Positions 10,179 through 19,182 of a DNA stretch of 38,431 bases are shown here, one piece after another. How positions within the stretch are numbered: position 1 is the stretch's first letter; the number at the start of each line of letters is the position of its first letter. A model generated the notes under the pieces. That model saw only the letters and a list, made by a program, of their open reading frames with translations, ran no database searches and was not told the DNA's origin. Both the position numbers and the translations under genes were made by a program. The stretch lies in assembly GCA_003427395.1 (NCBI GenBank), contig BFEA01000002.1, positions 2,257,829 through 2,296,259 of the forward strand. The letters run 5' to 3'. The DNA comes from Chara braunii (taxonomy: Eukaryota; Streptophyta; Charophyceae; Charales; Characeae).

Positions 10179-10957
10179 GATTTTGAGTTCCCAAACTTCG
10201 GTGATTTTTTGTCGGAACACAATCCTGGGCGTACGGTACGTTCTGCAGCGTTATGGAAAAATAGTAAATTAGTTAAAAATACTAGAAGAATAAAAAAGAT
10301 GTGTGGTACGACCTTGATTACCAACACTTATGTTAGAAGCGGCTCACAGCCAGCTTAGCAATTTCAAGTGCATTTTCTAGGGTTCTGTGGGACCATGAAG
10401 CAGCTTGGAGAAGGGACACATAGCCAGGTTAGCAACTTCCTGTGGAATTCTAGGGCTGGTTGGGACCGTGCTCTTTTAATGGTGATGCTCTGCCCTGGCA
10501 TCACTTTGTCTACTACAATGATTCATCCCTCCTTTCATGTGCCCCCCCACATGTGAGACGATCCTGACATTCCAAATTCTCTCCAATCAGAAACTACTGC
10601 AAAGGGAATCTTACGTGTCCTCGCATCGGCGGTTTGCTGCTGTCTGTGGGCAACGTATGCTGTCGTTCTTGCGAGGGCGTATTCACGTCAGTACTCTTGG
10701 GCCAACAAGTGGGAGTTCCCTTGGAGTTCAATGTCTAAGGCCATACTCTCACTACAACTCTCCCAGATGTATCGGACCGAATCACTTTTGCTCAGGCAAG
10801 CTGTTGTAGGAGGATGCTCCGAGTCATTTATGTTTGACAACTAAGGTGTGGGGGCCACATGCCTCTGTGTAACGGTATCATGCTACCAGAAATGATCCGT
10901 GACTTTCATCACGTGACTTTTTCATCACGATATGGTATCAAATACGGACCCTGGGCC
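10179..10957. other. Unassigned sequence
   Basis: No gene or element recognised. Frames of 60-90 codons exist but have no recognisable domains. Confidence 0.3.
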
Positions 10958-10960
10958 ATC

Positions 10961-11093
10961 AGGACCAGGTTCTACTCACCTTGAGTTCCCATTTTCCATC
11001 GTGCATTGCACAGATTGATGGCTAGGACCAGGTTCTTGTCACCTTGAGTTCCCATTTTCCATCGTGCATTACACAACACAGATCGATGGCTAT
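10961..11093. repeat. Tandem duplication, 63-bp period
   Basis: AGGACCAGGTTCT starts at 10961 and again at 11024. It is followed each time by ACCTTGAGTTCCCATTTTCC and ATCGTGCATT, ending in GATGGCT. The two units are nearly identical, so the duplication is recent. Confidence 0.9.
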
Positions 11094-11487
11094 GGATCAG
11101 CAGTTTTGCTCAGGTGCACCATGCCTAAGACTCTGAAGTTCTGAACCCTCAGGACAGTTAACGGCTCGAATCAGGTAGTTGTGGGAGTTGACCATTGGAT
11201 TTGTTTGCTCTGTATGCCATTTAGGGCAAATAGTCACACTGCACCTTTCCTGTATGTATTGGAATTTTGAACATAGGTTCACTTAGATTCAGTTGAGGTT
11301 GGTGCATCGTAAGAGAATGCTCCTCCTCCCTTGCCGTAGATTCCTTCCACATTGCATCCACTTGGCACTCCACACATGCATACACGAGATAGTGACGATC
11401 CTCCATGCTCTCTATCCATTTTCGGGGACCCTACGACATGCATGGGCTCGTATCCCTGCCTGCAGCAGATGCACCGCTCCCAATTTT
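11094..11487. other. Unassigned sequence
   Basis: No gene or known repeat recognised. Confidence 0.3.
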
Positions 11488-11530
11488 AAAAAGAAAAGAA
11501 AAGAAAAGAAAAGAAAAGAAAAGAAAAAAA
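11488..11530. repeat. (AAAAG)n microsatellite
   Basis: About eight AAAAG pentanucleotides followed by a short A run. Confidence 0.9.
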
Positions 11531-12415
11531 GATCATGCGTGCTCCATCCAGGTTCTATGTTCTCGATTCCGTTTAGTCACGTACATTCAACCGTCCCCGG
11601 ACCACGCTTGAACTCGAACACACACGAGGCGGTCAGTGTCCTACGTGCTCAATTAAGAGCCTACGCCCTCAACTTCTGTGCACTAACCAGCATCAGCCTG
11701 AATCATGATCCCCCAACCAGCTCACAAACAACCCAACATGCAGACGGAAGCATTGGCCAGCTTGCACGGGCTGCCCAACCCCGCTTGTATGGAAGATAGC
11801 CCTGTGCAGCCTGGGGACTATGTTGCATTTGACTGATTGGGAATTCGAGGGGAATCGAGCATCTCACCCACGGCATGAAATTGAAACACCTTACACTGCT
11901 CATCGGCCATGTGCACACGGCACCTCTTCTGTCTCTTTTTTTGTTTGTTATGCAAGAGTAATGAAACGACTCCATGCATTTCAGAGTTCTCATCTCAGTT
12001 CCAAGTCCAAAACCTTATTCTTTTATGTTATGCTCAAGAAGATGTACATCATTTATAATTTCCGTTTGCTTATTCTTGACAGTAATGAGTCAAATGACTA
12101 TTTACTTAGCAATTTGGGCTGTCCCATGTACCATAGCCCCAACCAGTAGGACAGTACTGTAGGCCTGTAAGTCTAGGCCGTACAATAAGTTGGTAGGCCT
12201 GTAGGTTCTTACAGGGAACCGGTAGTTGCCCCTATTGTCACACTGTTGAGTCCAAGAGTCTTGAGGGAGCCAAATGTTGAGCAACAGCTGTGGACTCGTG
12301 TGGTCGAGCAACAGTTGAGGCACAAGTGGATGGTAGTCAATGGCCCCCAGTGGCATAGCGTGTAGAGAGGAAGAGAGAGAGATGGCATTCAGACAGTGAA
12401 CGAGTGAGGCCTGTA
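11531..12415. other. Unassigned sequence
   Basis: I see no coding frame with recognisable motifs and no element boundary. Confidence 0.3.
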
Positions 12416-12416
12416 T

Positions 12417-12495
12417 GTGTGTGTGTGTGCAGGAGAGAGAGAGGGATATATATATATATATATATACATACATAGAGAGAGAGAGAGAGAGAGAN

Positions 12496-12567
<72 letters not shown>
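12417..12567. repeat. Compound microsatellite: TG, AT and GA arrays
   Basis: A short (TG)n run lies at about 12417-12431, (AT)n at about 12448-12466 and a long (GA)n at about 12474-12567 with one unresolved base at 12495. Translation gives Ser-Leu or Arg-Glu runs, which are not a gene. Confidence 0.95.
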
Positions 12568-12569
<2 letters not shown>

Positions 12570-12889
12570 TTCGTGGCCATAGCTGCTGAAATGTACAGGA
12601 GGCTTGTTGTATAAGCCTTGAATTTTCGAGCAACTTTCAAAGTGTTCTCATATCGTGTCCGTGTGCATCTTGTGTGTGTGAAGCGTGAATCCATGCTGGC
12701 AGTGTATAGCGTGGGATCATTGCAGTAATAATATGATGCCATGCAAAAATATTGTATCCCCTTGAGGAAGTTCCGTGAGGGGTCCAATTTGGGGTATAGC
12801 GTGTGCATCTTGTGTGTGTGAAGCGTGAATCCGGGGACATGCCTGATGTGTTTCAATTTGGGGTGCAATTGCTGGATGCTTTTGCATGA
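12568..12889. repeat. Direct repeat of about 45 bp in unassigned sequence
   Basis: TGCATCTTGTGTGTGTGAAG followed by CGTGAATCC appears near 12663 and again near 12805. A shared TATAGCGTG lies on different sides of the two copies. Nothing else is recognisable. Confidence 0.6.
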
Positions 12890-14257
12890 CCTCGTTTGGC
12901 TATCCCATATCTCTGAGAATGAATATGCCATTTCTCACCCATGTCAACCAATGTGAGTTCGTTTCCATGGAGAGTGGTTTGGCATTCTGATCGCAGATAT
13001 GCGGGTTCCCAAATAGTGGTTGCCGCCAAACCTCCTGCCATCTGAGAGGGGGGTCCTCTTGGACGGCCCCATTTGTCTCCAGAGGAGCAACATGGTGCGC
13101 CGAAGGGGTCGTTTTCTGTATCCCACCTCACCCTGTTCTGGGCAGATCCATCTCTCTTCTGGCGCGGGGGGGGTGGTATGGACCACGCCGTGTTAGTTAG
13201 CAATCTAAGTGGATGAACGGGGTTTTCATGGTGGGAGGGAGGCACCAGATCTGCCAACTGAATGTATTACACCAGATGGTGCCAAGAATGGCGTTGTTGA
13301 TTGCCAGCGCCTGACCTACCAGTGATGTGTGGAGTCCATCCCTTTTGGCCAGTCTTTGGAATGCAGTTTGTACCGGCACCTGACCATGGTTTATTGGGGG
13401 GCCCAGGGCAGTCAAACGGATCCCTAGTATCCTTATTGTGTCTTTCCTCGGTCTCCAGTTGACTGGCAGGTCTTGCGGTGGCCGGGTTCCTTGTGGTGAC
13501 AGCCACCAGCCCTCAATCTTTGTCCCCCAATTGATCTTCATTTCCGTCACCACTGCAAAGGTTTGGATTGTGTCGGTCAACGCTTTTAGGGAGGCGCTTG
13601 AGACCCTTATGAGGGTCATCAGGCCTTTCGACGAATAGGGATGTAACTTGGATTAGTTGGGGGGCCAGTTCGGGGATGTTGATGCATCCTATTGCTGGGT
13701 TCGCCCGGATCATTGCCACTAAGGCCTCCATGACAAAGAGAAGGGGGGCAATCGGATCTCCCTGTCTGACTGAGTGTTGCAGGCCAAACAGTGGAGAGAG
13801 ATGCCCATTGACCATGATGTTTGTTGCTGTCGACCTGTGCATATGGACACCCAAGCTCTAAATACTTTCCCATCATTCATTTTCGCAGGCAGCAGTCCAA
13901 TAAGTCCCAGTCGACATGGTCATAGGCTTTCTCGAAGTCGATGAAGAGGACCACGACTTCTTTTCGGTGTTGCCTTCTTTTTTTTTTTTTTTTTTTTTTT
14001 TAAACAAATGCTCCAGTCTATTCGTGGGGAGCAGCACGTGCTGGGAACCGGGCCCAGCGTCCCATATCAAATTGCTTGGCATGCTGGATAGTTTCATTTA
14101 CTAGGAGCACATTATCCTGGATGTTTTGTTGAGGCATAAACCCGGTCTGATCTTGGTAGATTAAGTGTTTCATGTTCGGGAGTAGTGGCGGGTTGAGAAG
14201 AGCCCACCACTTGGCAGGGGCATACAGTGGTCGCAAAAGTTCTGCACGAGTTGCCAA
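12890..14257 (-). pseudogene. LINE relic 2: broken reverse transcriptase
   Basis: From 14257 down to about 14075 the minus strand encodes the RT start: QTGFMPQQNIQDNVLLVNE, matching QTGF-IQG-NIQDNILLVNE of the long LINE. After a 97-bp retroposon interruption, RT motif A (FIDFEKAYDHVDW) lies near 13920-13960 and motif B (RQGDPIAPLLFVMEA) near 13730-13775. At motif C the FADD block is destroyed. Homology then runs through WGTKIEGWW, a VLGI-like block and NN-IL-IW (13600-13270) to about 12890, with frameshifts and deletions. The endonuclease and C-terminal zinc segment are absent. Its 5' edge abuts the tRNA-like cluster. Confidence 0.88.
13978..14074 (-). mobile_element. Hairpin-module retroposon (copy C) inside LINE relic 2
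   Basis: On the minus strand it runs AATTTGATATGGGACGCTGG, hairpin GCTGGG-CCCGGTT-CCCAGC (14040-14058), then about 40 bp and a 24-bp poly(A) tail (T run 13978-14001). It separates the LINE sequence for IQHAKQ from that for KEVVVLFIDFEKAYD, which are contiguous in the long LINE. The duplication is short and imperfect (AAGCAA against AAGGCAA). It is nearly identical to copy A at 6659-6760. Confidence 0.85.
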
Positions 14258-14330
14258 CTGGGTGTAGCTCAGTTGGTAAGGCGTTCAAGCGGTACTCAGG
14301 AGGTCGTGGGTTCAACTCCCATTGCCCCCA
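14258..14330 (+). mobile_element. tRNA-like sequence 1 of tandem cluster
   Basis: TAGCTCAGTTGG (from 14265) fits an A box. GTGGGTTCAACTCCCAT (about 14307-14323) forms a T arm with a B-box core. A 3' TGCCCCCA could pair partly with the 5' CTGGGTG. The anticodon arm does not fold, so it is a tRNA pseudogene or SINE head and not a working tRNA. Confidence 0.6.
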
Positions 14331-14389
14331 TGATAGTGCCTGTGGCATGCTTGGCGTCTTACCTTCGAGACTGTCAGTTTGTAAGCAAG

Positions 14390-14462
14390 TGCGTGGTAGC
14401 TCAGTGGGCAGAGCTTCGGTGTTGCAACGGGGAGGTTGCGGGTTCGACTTTGTCAGACTACA
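14390..14462 (+). mobile_element. tRNA-like sequence 2 of tandem cluster
   Basis: The D arm GCTCAGTGGGCAGAGC is perfect. GTTGCAA sits where an anticodon loop would, giving TGC. GGGTTCGACTTTG is a damaged B box. The anticodon and T stems mispair, so function as a tRNA is unlikely. Confidence 0.6.
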
Positions 14463-14546
14463 ATTTCCCCTGAGCACAATTGGTTGGTGTAGGTTGCACC
14501 CCATGTACTTGTCTCGAACCTGGCATAGCGCCCTTACAGACTAACG

Positions 14547-14620
14547 ACCTCAATAGCTCAGTGGGTAGAGCTCTGATATTGTAACTTGGAGGTCCTGAGT
14601 TCGACTCCATACTATGCTCA
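14547..14620 (+). mobile_element. tRNA-like sequence 3 of tandem cluster
   Basis: GCTCAGTGGGTAGAGC is a perfect D arm. ATTGTAA fits an anticodon loop with anticodon TGT and a weakly paired stem. GAGTTCGACTCC is a B-box-like T arm. The acceptor ends do not pair. Spacing from the previous units is about 132 and 157 bp. Confidence 0.6.
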
Positions 14621-15883
14621 TTCATCATGTCTATATACTGTTCGTCATATCAGCTAGGGATGATCTTCTGGACGGAGTTGGGTGGGGGCCCGTGTGCCTT
14701 TCCTGCGGGAGAGTTGATGTGGGATGGATGCTACTCTCTTGGGGCAGAAAGTGGTAAGGGGTTGTTTGGGTGCATGGTGATACCGTGGCAGTCCTATGGT
14801 GGGTAGGGGTGCCTTGTAGGGAAACCAATGTCGAATCAAGAGGTGTGTCCTACTCTCGATGTCAGTAGACCCATTCTAGGGAGGTGGGCTATCAGAGGTT
14901 GGTCGAGGGTAGTCCATGAGGGTCGAGGTCTCCACCATTACCACTAGTCGATTCTCCCTAGCGAACGGACATAAGCAAGGCTCATTAGTAGCAGAAAGCA
15001 ACCACATACATCCATACAGACTATGATATACATCCATACAGACTACGATATCACACTAGCTCACATAACAACCAGCGTATTCAACAACCAACAGTAGCCA
15101 TATATGGACTGCGCCGTGCTGGGTTGGTGCTTAGAGCTAGGGGGCTCAAGCGTTAGACCTTGGTTAGCGGACCATTAGACACTGCCTATGAGTCCCCTCA
15201 CTGCTCACGGGACTAGTTGAGAAATTTGCGCCTAGCTCCCGAGGTACCCGTATAATGAGGCTTGTACGCTAGTGCCTCAACTGGGGCTGAATGGGGGAGC
15301 TCATTCAACATCAGTGCCCGCGTCCGCTGTCTGGTCAGGTTGCTCCAGTAGGGAGTGATGCTCCTCGCATGAGATAAGATAGAAATGGAGTGGGGGTGCG
15401 CCAGGAGATATATCGAGAGGAGTGGTAGGATGGGAGTCTCGTGAGAATGGGGAAAAAAAAAAAAAAGTCACGAGTTACGAAGGCCAAGGCCCCAATGGTA
15501 ATGCTTTCTCGCTTGCCAACCATGAACCTGACATTAGTAGCAGCAGGTCTGTGCTCTTATAGCAGGAACATAGCACCAATGGGGGCCTGCCACTGAATGT
15601 GGACTGTTTCTACTGGTCTGCTATGGGTTGAGCCTAGGGCCCATTCCCGGGACATGACTTATTGTGGTCCCCACAGGGATTCACAAAGGACATCCTTCAT
15701 GCTCAGTGCCACACAAAATTCGAAGGAGATTTTCAGAGGAGAGTATATTCTCCTCCATGGAGGTGGAGAGTGCAATTGCACGGACTTGGCAGATGAGTTC
15801 CAGTTGTCATGGACAGTATTATGTCTGGTACATGCAGGTTTTTGCTTGGTTCTAGAAATTGACAAAATAGATAGTTGGAAAGA
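14621..15883. other. Unassigned sequence
   Basis: No gene recognised. A small duplication, ACATCCATACAGACTA, occurs twice at about 15008-15045. A 14-bp A run lies at about 15452-15465. The frame at 15597-15989 has no recognisable domain. Confidence 0.3.
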
Positions 15884-15893
15884 GAAAAGACAA

Positions 15894-16060
15894 ACAGAGA
15901 AGATTAGCATGGCCCGATGCTGGGGCCTACTTATCGGGGATGCTCTTATCACCTCGTTAAGTAGGTTTCCCGTATACGAAGTTACTTAAAAAAAAAAAAA
16001 GCATGGCCCCTGTGCAAGGATGACACGCATAAATCGAGGAATGGTCCAAAAAAAAGAAAG
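15894..16060 (+). pseudogene. U6 snRNA retrocopy 3, interrupted by a retroposon
   Basis: ACAGAGAAGATTAGCATGGCCC (15894-15915, in two overlapping pieces) is the U6 core with the ACAGAGA box and AGC triad. The match resumes at 16001 with GCATGGCCCCTGTGCAAGG and continues to ATGGTCC at 16047, followed by a purine-rich A tail. The 5' third of U6 is missing. GAAAAGACAA on the left and GAAAAGACGAA on the right could be its own duplication, but the sequence is too simple to be sure. The break at 15916-16000 is a separate insertion. Confidence 0.85.
15916..16000 (+). mobile_element. 5'-truncated retroposon inside U6 retrocopy 3, 9-bp TSD
   Basis: The insert starts GATGCTGGGGCCTACTTAT and ends in 13 A (15988-16000). 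It is flanked by GCATGGCCC at 15907-15915 and 16001-16009, and removing it gives an uninterrupted U6 core. Its sequence matches the 3' half of the retroposon at 22787-22914 on the minus strand, including CACCTCGTTAAGTAGGTTTCC. It retains most of a stem (CCTACTTATCG with CGTTAAGTAGG). Confidence 0.92.
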
Positions 16061-16107
16061 AAAGAAAAGGAAAAGACGAAAGAAACTTTTTTCTGAGAAC
16101 TAGAGGC

Positions 16108-16129
16108 TTTTTTTTTTTTTTTTTTTTTT
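16108..16129. repeat. Poly(T) tract
   Basis: Twenty-two T between the two neighbouring U6 retrocopies. Possibly the remnant of a minus-strand tail. Confidence 0.7.
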
Positions 16130-16160
16130 CCCCCTTAGGAAAACAGAAACCTTTGGATTG

Positions 16161-16178
16161 GTCCTTTGGGACATCTGT

Positions 16179-16210
<32 letters not shown>

Positions 16211-16277
16211 GGCCCCTGTGCAAGGATGACACACATAAATCGAGAAATGGTCGAAATAAAAAATAAAAATAAAAAAT
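16161..16277 (+). pseudogene. U6 snRNA retrocopy 4, near full length
   Basis: GTCCTTTGGGACATC (5' stem-loop, 2 nt shorter than usual plant U6) is followed by AAAATTGGAACGATACAGAG, the ACAGAGA box, the AGC triad, AAGGATGACACACATAAATC and GAGAAATGGTC. It spans 16161-16253, about 93 nt. An A-rich tail (16254-16277) replaces the normal oligo-U end. CTTTGGATTG flanks it perfectly at 16151-16160 and 16278-16287. I see no upstream sequence element or TATA box, so it is a retropseudogene rather than a Pol III gene. Confidence 0.95.
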
Positions 16278-16287
16278 CTTTGGATTG

Positions 16288-17075
16288 CAGTGGCGCGTGT
16301 TATGAGGGTCATGAAAAAGAAATCAGTTCAACTTTCAAGTTTTAACTTTGTTACAGTTTCCAACTTTCCACTGATTTTGGAACACATGGAAAGCACACAA
16401 ATTGGTTCTATGCAGTTTCCTAACTGTGCCATGATTTTTGGACAACTGGAGAGCATGGAGAAAACACAGGATAAAGCGTTGTTCCGAAAGCAGAAAATCT
16501 CCCAAAAAGAAAAAAAAGAAAAAAGAAAAGCAAAAAAAAAAAAGAAAGGCAGTAAATCCGGCAGTGACACCCGCATAATGATACACCCAAATGTCCAGTA
16601 GAGAACAGGATGTCCCCTTTCCTTCTCCTCCGTCCAGCCGCCTCCGTTGATAATTCTTGAATCGGTGTTTTGTTGCAGGTCCTATACATTATTTGAACTG
16701 GTTTTCACACAACTTTTCAGTATTATACATGGTTTTCCTCATCCTTCAGCAAATGATGTCTTTCTTCAGAACGTCGGATTGAGAACAGATGCGACATCGT
16801 GATCGTCAATTTTCAAGACAACAATCAGCTTTTGAAGAAGAGGAGCCTGGGCTCCTTCCTGCTTATATCTGCAATGAGTTTCAAAGAACCCTGCTGTGTG
16901 AAGCAATGCAGTGCATTGCGATCCAAAGGATGCGATGCACAACTGCAAGGCGGGCAACAAACTGGTGGGCCAGATGCCAGCTCAGGCCATTTATCAATCC
17001 CTCTCCAGTTGTTGTTTTTGTTCCCCCTTTTGTTGTCCTTTTGTTTTTCCTATTTTTTGGAGAAAAAAGAGAACT
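16288..17075. other. Unassigned sequence
   Basis: AT-rich with A-rich runs at 16505-16550. Short frames on both strands lack motifs. Confidence 0.3.
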
Positions 17076-17084
17076 GATCCTTAC

Positions 17085-17199
17085 CGACTAGCGTAGCTCA
17101 GTTGGTCCAACCCCGAACTATTGAAATACAGACCCGTGTTTGAACTCCATTGGAAGCCGATGATTGAAATAGTATATATATTTAAAAAAAAAAAAAACA
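17085..17199 (+). mobile_element. Compact tRNA-headed SINE, 115 bp, with 9-bp TSD
   Basis: TAGCTCAGTTGG (17094-17105) is an A box and GTTTGAACTCC (17138-17148) a B box at tRNA-like spacing. About 35 bp of AT-rich sequence and 14 A (17184-17197) follow. GATCCTTAC occurs directly before (17076-17084) and after (17200-17208). The element is therefore little more than a tRNA-like head and tail. Its Pol III promoter would be internal. Confidence 0.85.
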
Positions 17200-17269
17200 G
17201 ATCCTTACGGTCCTGGACTCCTGGCTGCTGTCCATTCTGGGGAGGGATGCTCTTCAGGAGGCGGTAAGA

Positions 17270-17301
17270 GCGCCATCTATTGGTGGGGAACTGCACCTGG
17301 A
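17270..17301 (-). mobile_element. Fragment of hairpin-module retroposon body
   Basis: CCATCTATTGGTGGGGAACT then GCACCTG matches the body of the copy at 22861-22891 almost exactly. The hairpin head is not recognisable here, so it is only a fragment. Confidence 0.55.
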
Positions 17302-17745
17302 GCGTGCTCCTACTAGCACTGGACAGAGGGTATGGTCGATCCAGTGTGGCACTGTCTGGCAGGGGCAGAACAGGTGCATTTTGATTTTTTGGGCAGAAAA
17401 AACAAGAGAAAGGGACCAAAAAAAAGAAGCTCATGCTCTGCAATCACGGAGCTGTGCTTCCCCGCCTTCAGATCACAATGATCTGATCGCAGGAGTCCCT
17501 ACGACAGTGAAAAAAAACGATTGCCCTTTTTCTGAACGAGAAAAGTGTCTTCTGTCAGCAGTGATCATGATGCCCTCAGTAATTCGACCAATGAGATTAT
17601 TGCACTGAAGTTGGAAGATTGCTGAAAATCTTCTATCGCAGGGGGTATGCCCAACCCGGCCTGTCGTTGGGGTTGGACATACATACCCTGACGGGACAGA
17701 GCAAAATTTGGGGGGAAGCTCCCCTGGGTACTGACATCCCCAGTG
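17302..17745. other. Unassigned sequence
   Basis: No gene or repeat recognised. Confidence 0.3.
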
Positions 17746-17970
17746 TTAAACATTTAGTACACGGCCCCAGCCTTGCAAAAAATGAACTCATCCCCACCGG
17801 CGAAAAGTTCGGGGCTTCTTGGGACTCGAGGCAACCGGGCCAAAATGGCTGCCACCGCCAGCCAAAAAAAAAAAAAAAAAAAAAAAAATGCGCTGGCACT
17901 TCGGCAAATTTCGGCGCACACGGGGGCGCGTCGGTTCGGCGAAACAGCCCCGGGTGTACTGGTGGGTCAA
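17746..17970. mobile_element. TTAA-type MITE, copy 2 (diverged)
   Basis: The left end TTAAACATTTAGTACAC (17746) and the right end GTGTACTGGTGGGTCAA (17954-17970) are imperfect inverted counterparts. The interior has CAAAATGGCTGCC and CCGCCAGCC, as in copies 1 and 3, plus a 27-bp A run (about 17862-17888). It is non-coding. Confidence 0.6.
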
Positions 17971-18165
17971 GGAGAGGAGGGGTACTAAGGTCTCTTTCTT
18001 TCCTTTTCAGAAAATAAATGTAAAACACTGACTGTCGGCAAATTTCGGCGCGCGCGGGGGCGCCTCGGTTCGGCGAAACAGCCCCGGGTGTACTGGTGGT
18101 TCAAGGAGAGGAGGAGAACTAAGGTCTCTTTCCTTTTCAGAAAATAAATGTAAAACACTGACTGT
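17902..18165 (+). repeat. 134-bp tandem duplication covering a MITE end
   Basis: CGGCAAATTTCGGCGC starts at 17902 and 18036. Both units contain CGGTTCGGCGAAACAGCCCC, a TACTGGTGG MITE end and CTTTCCTTTTCAGAAAATAA, and close with GTAAAACACTGACTGT. The pyrimidine tract plus CAG looks like a 3' splice site, but no exon is recognisable. Confidence 0.85.
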
Positions 18166-18250
18166 GGGATCACAAGTCATTGCAGGGAAGATTTGGGTCG
18201 CTCTTGCCACACAAACTATCGTAGCCCGTTGCTAATGGAACCACAGCCCT

Positions 18251-18274
18251 GTCTGAAAATGGGTCCAGCGTCCC
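18251..18274 (-). mobile_element. Degraded head of hairpin-module retroposon
   Basis: On the minus strand GGGACGCTGGACCCATTTTC matches the module head, but the downstream arm has changed and pairing is poor. The extent towards 18170 is uncertain. Confidence 0.5.
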
Positions 18275-18382
18275 GTTATGATACAAGAATGGCTGTCGAC
18301 GCTGATAGTAGCTAAAACTGCCAGTCCAGTTCCTTTTCCACCAGTCGTTCTTATAATTATTTTCAGAAAGAAGTCGTAGTTA

Positions 18383-18501
18383 TTAAACCACCAGGTCGCC
18401 CCCCAGCCATTTTTTCCAAGCCGTGGCTTGCATGCTGCCACAGCTTTCGGGGCTCGGCCGGCGGAACAAAATGGCTGGCCACGGAAAATACTGGTGGTCT
18501 A
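18383..18501. mobile_element. TTAA-type MITE, copy 3
   Basis: TTAAACCACCAG (18383) faces CTGGTGGTCTA (18491-18501). The interior CCCCAGCCATTTTTTCCAAG, GTGGCTTGCATGCTGCCACAG and AAAATGGCTGGCC matches copy 1 closely. It is about 119 bp and non-coding. Confidence 0.75.
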
Positions 18502-19044
18502 CAGAAAATATGAACTTCTCAAGCCGTGCCACACTGGAACCTGAAATCCAAAAAAATTATGATGCGGATTAGGGGTATGTTCAAGTCACACGACCGTCCT
18601 GTCTTGGAAACGACATCGGGCCTTGCTGCACTGTTCACCCCAATGCAGTTTCGGGGTTAGTGTCGTCACTGCATTCGCTCACCCCAATTTCCCGACAAAT
18701 GGCGAATGTGAAAACACTGGGAAACCGGCGGGACAAGTACTCACCCCACACTTCATTTCCCCATCGTGCAGAGGATGAGTTGTGGTGGGACATTTCCGCC
18801 ACAAGTCCGGTCTGAAGACTTCCAATCTGGACTCCGCGTTTCCATCTCCAACTTAGCTCCTGCCCCCGGCGGTGGTTTGGGTATGCTGGGGTTGTCTGCA
18901 CAGAGGAGGAGTTGGGGTGAGTAATGACCCACAGTGAGTACTCACCGCCACAAGGTGACATGGGGCGAGGAGTGCAGTGAGGCGCATCGTTTCAGCCGAG
19001 AGTGGGATTAGTGAATTTGCTGTTCTGCCAGGTGGCACATCAGA
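18502..19044. other. Unassigned sequence
   Basis: No gene recognised. GGGGTGAGT or ACTCACCCC-like words recur at about 18650-18960. Confidence 0.3.
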
Positions 19045-19058
19045 ATTGCAGATCCCAC

Positions 19059-19166
19059 TTTTTTTTTTTTTTGGGACTGTTTCTCAATCTAGGCGTGTCG
19101 CCCATGCACAGGGGCCATGCTAATCTTGTCTGTATCATTCCAATTTGAACAGATGTCCCGAAGGAC
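19059..19166 (-). pseudogene. U6 snRNA retrocopy 5, near full length
   Basis: On the minus strand it starts precisely with GTCCTTCGGGACATC at 19166. AAATTGGAATGATACAGACA, AGATTAGCATGGCCCC and TGTGCATGGGCGACACGCC follow, ending in a poly(A) tail (T run 19059-19072). The ACAGAGA box has become ACAGACA and the 3' half has several substitutions. ATTGCAGATCCCACTT (19045-19060) and ATTGCAAATCGCACTT (19167-19182) flank it, a 16-bp duplication with two mismatches. It is a retropseudogene, older than retrocopy 4. Confidence 0.93.
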
Positions 19167-19182
19167 ATTGCAAATCGCACTT

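Noticed and set aside
10927-10960. tRNA T-arm-like sequence ATTTGATACC on the minus strand
   Set aside because: Only a B-box-like fragment without an A box or tail; too short to call.
11293-11799. 168-codon frame
   Set aside because: It reads through the AAAAG microsatellite as Lys-Arg-Glu runs and has no recognisable domain.
12389-12931. Frames with long Ser-Leu or Arg-Glu runs
   Set aside because: They translate the GA/CT microsatellite and are open on both strands.
14258-14620. Three functional tRNA genes
   Set aside because: Acceptor and anticodon stems fail to pair in each; only the D arm and B box are preserved.
15597-15989. 130-codon frame before the U6 retrocopy
   Set aside because: It runs into the U6 core and the retroposon inside it, so at least its end is not a gene, and the rest has no motif.
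16161-16253. Functional U6 gene
   Set aside because: No upstream sequence element or TATA box, no T-run terminator, and the copy is bounded by an A-rich tail and a target duplication.
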